Origin: Prosopocoilus inquinatus
Taxonomy: Eukaryota > Arthropoda > Insecta > Coleoptera > Lucanidae
Assembly: GCA_036172665.1 (NCBI GenBank)
Contig: CM069872.1
Span: 48,780,101 to 48,844,100 of the forward strand
Direction of reading: 5' to 3'
DNA length: 64,000 nt
Under the pieces are notes generated by a model that worked only from the letters and a program-made list of their open reading frames with translations, did no database searches and was not told where the DNA came from. Both the position numbers and the translations under genes were made by a program. Of this stretch, positions 59,471 through 64,000 are shown piece after piece (position 1 is the first letter of the stretch; the number at the start of each line of letters is the position of its first letter).

Positions 59471-59597
59471 GTTTATTATGAAGTCATAATAATGCCAATT
59501 TTGAATAATAGTTTAATTATGGTTACATAATTCCACTAGTGTTTTATTGACCTCATAATACATTAAAAATCAGCATTATTATGACTTCATAATAAAC
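59471..59597. mobile_element. 127-bp foldback with 25-bp perfect arms
   Basis: The left arm 59471-59495 (starting GTTTATTATGAAGTCATAAT) is the exact reverse complement of the right arm 59573-59597. The spacer is AT-rich. The arms contain the inner palindrome-like ATGAAGTCATAAT. A MITE is the simplest explanation; the target duplication is unclear. Confidence 0.75.
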
Positions 59598-60279
59598 AAA
59601 TGTTGGATGAAATCATTAAGATCCCAACTTGTACGTCATTCCTCTTTAATTATGAAAATCAGAAACGAATGACTCCAGCAACCCAATCCAGAAACCATTT
59701 CTAATTACAGTTCCCGAGGCTGTGCCAGGGCCACTTATAAATTGTTAATAAAATTAAAATTTATTGTAAATGTTGTTAAAATAACATCATAGTATACTGT
59801 TCTTAAAAATGATTTATTAAACTGACACTGTTCCGAGAATACTTTCATCCATCTCTAATTCAGAGCTATATAGCAGAAATTTTTCTTTTTAATCATAACA
59901 TGCATTGCAGACAGGCAGGGCCGGAGAAAGGGTAGTCGACGCCCTTATGCAAAGCAGTAACTGGCGCCCTTTTTCCAGAAAAAAAGAAACAAATTCAGAT
60001 GAATTTATAGTTGTCTCAAAAAAATAATGAAAATTAGTGTGCTGACAGCAGAGTATGAAATCGATTGCAAAAAAGTATTGTAAGTAATTCCATAGTTGCC
60101 AAATTTCTTTTAGTCGTAACTTGAAGACCCTTATCCATTATTTTTCCAGAATTTATGTTAAAAACTTAATTTTATGAAATTTTTCCTTAACTTTGAACCA
60201 GTTTAATGATTGCTAGTGAAATTAGTTCGTAACTTAACTTCAAAAATAACATAATTATTTTTATCTTTTTTTTTAATTT

Positions 60280-61470
60280 TTGCGTAGCTTGAATAAAATT
60301 AGGTTGGGTTATGTTGACGTTGAGATTTGATTCAATCGATTTTCAATTTTTAACAATTTTTATAGACTTATTTTTTTGGAATTTTTAATTTAAACTTGTG
60401 TTAAATGGAGTTAGGTTGAGATCAGTTGTGCTGGATTGACCTTGACATTAGTTCAACTTCATTTTAATTGATTCAAAATGTTTTAAAAACCTCTAACTTG
60501 TGATTTGTTGAGCTTAACTTTAATATAATAAATTTTAACACTTTTTTTTTTTACTTTTAATTATTTGAGTATTTTTAAAAATTTTTTTACTTGTGTAAAA
60601 TGGAGTGCAATGTGGTTTAAAGTTGCGTGAGTTCAGTTGACCTTCATATATATTGAAGTTCATTTTAATCCACTTATAAATTTTAATATTTTTCTTCTAC
60701 TTTTAATTGTCTTAAATATATTTAAGTTTTTAACTTACTTTGAATGCAGTTAGGTCGAGTGCAGCTAGATTGGATTAACTTTGAAAATTTTTTGTCATTT
60801 AATTATTTTTTAAAAGTTTCTTGATTTTTCATTTTGTTTTGCTTGGGTTGAAGAGAATCGAGCTGGATTGGGTGGACGTTGAAATTTCTTCTTAATTTTT
60901 TTATCTATTTTAATTTTTTTATTGTTATTGCACTTAGATTGGGTTGACTTTGAAAAATCCTTTGTCATTCAATTTTTTACTTATTTTTTCAAAATTTTTC
61001 ACTTTTGTTTTTTTTTTGCTTGGGTTGAAGAGAATCGAATTGTTGTGTTGAATTTGGTTAACCTTGGCATTCGTTGAACTTCGCTTTAATCGTCTTCTTT
61101 TTTTTTACAATATTTACTTCTACTAACTTTTTGTATTTTTTTTATTTTTTGCTTCATTTGAATACAGTTAGGTCGAGTTCAGTTTAGTTGGGTTGTCCTT
61201 GAAATTTGTTGCGCTTGATTTTAACATCTTTTTACGTTTAATGTTTCTTTTCTTCAAGTTTTAACTTGAATCGAATGGTGTTAGGTTGGTTTCAGATTGA
61301 TTGGGTTGACGTTGAAATTCTTTTAAAAATTTTTTGTCCGTTTTAATTTTCTTATTGTTTTTTTATTTTTAATTTTTTTGCTTGGGTTAAATAGATTCGG
61401 AGCGAGTTTGGTTGACCTTGAGATTATTCGAGCTGTCGGTTAATCGTTTTTAAATTTTTAACATTTTTTA
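60280..61470. repeat. T-rich degenerate satellite with GGGTTGA words
   Basis: TTTTTGCTTGGGTTGAAGAGAATCG, split here as TTTTTGCTTGGGTTGA plus AGAGAATCG, recurs at about 60836 and 61014 (178 bp). Looser copies of TTAGGTTGAG/GTTGACCTTGA-type words extend over the region. Same style as 43600-44616. Non-coding. Confidence 0.6.
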
Positions 61471-61496
61471 CTCTAATTTTTTTTGCATAAATGAAA

Positions 61497-61590
61497 GCAG
61501 ACTCTTGTCTTGACGAAGCTATCAATCGATAGTGAAACGTTAAGTGCTTTTCGAATCATAATTCTGTTCGGTTTAAGATTAAAAACTTTT
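61497..61590 (+). mobile_element. diverged fragment of the 11.15-kb foldback family
   Basis: TTGACGAAGCTATC, AATCGATAGTGAAACGTTAA and TTCTGTTCGGTTTAAGATTA match the arm at 11151-11225 on its minus strand. The hammerhead-like words TGACGA, stem and GAAAC are retained with changed but still paired stem bases, GCTAT/ATAGT. Confidence 0.5.
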
Positions 61591-61856
61591 TACTTAATTT
61601 TTTTTTTCATTCAAAATTCGGTTACCTTGCTTACCGCCTTCTGCCGGCTCTGTGGCAAAAAAACTAGGTTTTAGTTGGAAATAGAATTTCAAATGGAAAA
61701 AATGCCGGCAGTAAAAATGAAGAAAAGAAAACGGAAATAGTGATATAGGTTTGACAAAGTTAAGAAACAGCAGAAATGTTAAAATAAAAAGGAGTAAGAA
61801 GTGTAAAAGCCAACAAAAGTAAAGTAGCCAGAGGGGTAAGTAAAAAGAAAGTAATT

Positions 61857-62111
61857 TTATGCCTGAAACGCCGAAATAACCTTTGCAAATTTCAAATGTT
61901 CCAATTGTAAGTGACTTTCATTTACAAACAGATTTTCTATTAAATGTCTAACTGGATATCCTGAAATTATGAGCGCCGCGCCATAGAGAACGCATAGAAA
62001 AATAAAGCGAGAAATATAACTGGTCACTCCCACTTGTGTTGGAGGCAATTGAGAACTTGAGATACAGTTCCTAACGTTCTTAGTTCACCGTCCGAAGTTC
62101 ATGCGAGACTG
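61857..62111 (-). CDS. possible terminal exon of an unrecognised membrane protein
   Basis: A minus-strand frame, open for about 80 codons, ends at TAA (61859-61857) and begins after an in-frame TGA. The product includes PPTQVGVTSYISRFIFLCVL and continues with a hydrophobic segment (about 20 residues, to IISGYPV) and a mixed tail. Its composition is unusually protein-like for this region. The layout vaguely recalls the helix after the pore of insect ionotropic receptors, but the key motif does not line up, so no family is assigned. No clear acceptor was found. It may be a pseudogene or chance. Confidence 0.2.
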
Positions 62112-63726
62112 ATTAGCGTTATTATTATTGTAGTATTAACTGTAAAAATAAAACAATTATTCTTAGGATTTTATTTTATATCCCGGAACGAGATAAGTCA
62201 CGTGCTTTCTCTGAAGCTGTTCAATTCCATGTAATAACTAACTGCTGATTTAAATGTTAATTGTTTTTATCAACTTTCCGTGCAACATCACACCGTCTTC
62301 CTGTGGGACGCTTTTACCACACACACCTCTGCCCTCTAGGTGGCGCAATGATGTTGCTTGGGGTTGTTTTGTCAAAGTTTCACACGCGCGTCTGGTACTC
62401 CATGTGAGTTTTGCAATGTCAGCTTTTCCAATACTCGTCAGAAATTGAAAAAAAGAAAAAAAAAACAATAATTAACTTAATATCGTATTTCACCAAATGC
62501 ACGAAACTTAAAAAAAAAACATAGTATTTTTCGTCGTGGATGTAACCAGACTTTTTTCTAAATTTTATATTTTAAATATATTTTAATATTTTAAAAATTA
62601 TTATAACTGTTAATAATTATGACACCTTTTATGGTAGGTTTAGATATATTGGTTTAAGAATAGAATAACTTATTTTTTAAATATTTGAAAATTGAATTGT
62701 CTCTATTGTAAAATTTGTAATAACTATTAGCAGAACTTTTTCTTTTAGAAAATCAATTTCGAGCTTATGAGATTAAATGAAATTAAATACTCTTCCTTTG
62801 TACCTTTGGAATTTCAAATTCTTACATAATGAATATGATTGATAATAATAATATCGTACAGGGTCTGATGACTGATGTAAAGAACATAGCACCCTCCTTC
62901 TAGTCTTTCGATAGATTACGAACCCTTACGATACATTTCGAAGAAATTTCCTTTATTAAGTTCCGTTAGACAGTTATCTACCGCTTCTGTACATGCAAAC
63001 AATGAAAGAATAGACTGTAAAATTTACCAGACAGTTTACAAAATCAATTTAAATTCAGCTTACAAGCACTCAGATAAATGATAATTAAAAAAAAATTGTG
63101 ATTCACCTCAACTCAAGAAAGTTTCGTAATTCAAAATTTCTTAACAAAAATGCATTTATGTATAAGCTTTCGCACAGGGCGTTTGTAGCAATAATTAATG
63201 ATTTCCTCAACGTTCTCTCGCGAACCAATTATTAAAAAAAATAATAATTTAAATTGCTCAGATGAAACAAACACAGGAATCCGAAGAAAGCTTGGCAGGA
63301 GATGAAAAGTGTGTCATTAAAAAAATTGGATCGAACAACTTCAAGTCTACCAAATAGTCGATTTTCCTTATTGAATAATAAATAGTAATGATGATGATTT
63401 TTTTTTTTATTATTAATCTAATCTTATACAATGTTTTCTACTTTGGTTTCCATTCCATACTATCAATCCCTAGAAGAAAGAAAACAAAAGTAGCAATGAA
63501 ATAAGAAATCATGATTTATTTGATAACGTGGTCTTTACTTGATTTATGGCTATTCAACTCTCCATAATATTCTTTTATTCAACACAATTTGCAGCATTTT
63601 TTTTATTTTTCTAATATAGAGTGATCCACAGATTCTCTTTTTTAATAGTTTTTGGAGAACTAGACTTACTTATAGCGGATCCGTTACCGCATGAGAGTTT
63701 AATTCATAAAAGTTAAACTTAGTTAT
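62112..63726. other. intergenic AT-rich sequence with a CTCF-like core
   Basis: CCCTCTAGGTGGCGCAATG near 62332-62350 contains AGGTGGCGC (62338-62346), which is the published core of the Drosophila CTCF site. The remainder is AT-rich, with no supported genes. Confidence 0.35.
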
Positions 63727-63915
63727 ACCGGGTGCCCCAACGCAAGTAGGCACTCACGATCGCTTATGAAACAGTGTAACCGCATCACAAATAACCAACA
63801 ATTTCAGTGTAAATCTTCTATGCACATCATAATAGTCTGGCAATCAGATAGAGTTATTAAATTCAAATTGTCATTTGGTTACGTTGAGTGCCTACTAAGA
63901 ATGGCACACCCCGTA
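63727..63915. mobile_element. MITE with GGGTGCCCC / GGGGTGTGCC ends
   Basis: CGGGTGCCCCAACGCAAGTA at the left faces a right end whose complement reads CGGGGTGTGCCATTCTTAGT. Both are followed inward by AGTAGGCACTCA (left AGTAGGCACTCAC, right complement AGTAGGCACTCAACG). About 190 bp, non-coding. Confidence 0.65.
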
Positions 63916-64000
63916 AAGAATCGCGTAAACTTCAACTTGTTGGAATGTTTTGTAAAAAAAACATTGAGTTTATCATTTCCCCCTCCCTTAAACTGTTTGG

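Noticed and set aside
1..64000. CRISPR arrays, bacterial operons, rRNA genes
   Set aside because: The regular repeats are satellites without uniform short spacers. The genes are spliced and eukaryotic. No rRNA-like sequence was recognised.

Overview
The window looks like AT-rich nuclear DNA from an insect, possibly a beetle. The evidence is spliced genes with GT-AG introns, miniature inverted-repeat transposons, tRNA-derived SINEs, long degenerate satellites and almost no open coding sequence. The insect assignment rests on overall character and is an inference. Most long open frames are antisense or repeat shadows. Only two genes are convincing, and both run off the window or lose exons.

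0-12 kb: the 3' part of a Rho-family small GTPase lies on the plus strand (exons 384-498, 570-687, 5532-5770). Its last intron is filled by an A-rich macrosatellite (about 925-bp period) and a shorter tandem array that a hAT-type MITE has entered. Downstream are a decayed minus-strand coding fragment (6.8-7.2 kb), a 1.5-kb element with 23-bp terminal inverted repeats (8968-10494), and inside it a retrozyme-like unit with a well-formed type I hammerhead ribozyme (9336-9406). A foldback element lies at 11.15-11.39 kb.

12-17 kb: the first two coding exons of an SLC16/monocarboxylate-transporter-like gene lie on the minus strand (16906-16540 and 12642-12145). They give a long Cys-rich N-terminus and the first membrane helix with the family motif EGGWGW. 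The later exons are not recognisable in the window. If the gene is intact, its next intron must exceed 12 kb and would enclose the visible Rho exons on the opposite strand. The 3.9-kb intron carries a copy of the 925-bp repeat, an 806-bp MITE rich in TCGCCGTCGC-like motifs, a foldback and a SINE.

17-64 kb: no gene is recognised with confidence. This region is a mosaic. It holds SINEs (21.9 and 22.1 kb; the second is split by a hAT MITE that itself contains another MITE), mariner-like MITEs (21.5, 24.4, 44.6 kb), a triplication carrying a possible coding start (24.5-25.0 kb), a 694-bp duplication (28.7-30.3 kb) and a dimeric about 320-bp satellite that reverses strand (32.4-34.4 kb). It also holds two arrays of a CTCF-like core in opposite orientation (37.9-39.0 and 42.8-43.4 kb), a second hammerhead copy on the minus strand (38.2 kb), T-rich satellites (43.6-44.6, 49.8-51.6, 60.3-61.5 kb) and further direct repeats at 54-56 kb. 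GC-richer single-copy islands at 17.6, 23, 27.6-28.2, 35.5-36.8, 40.7-41.2, 45.5-47.4 and 52.2-53.9 kb are the best candidates for regulatory DNA.

The most interesting item is the pair of hammerhead ribozymes. The catalytic core is intact, stem III is the same palindrome, and one stem I base pair differs between the copies by a compensatory double change.
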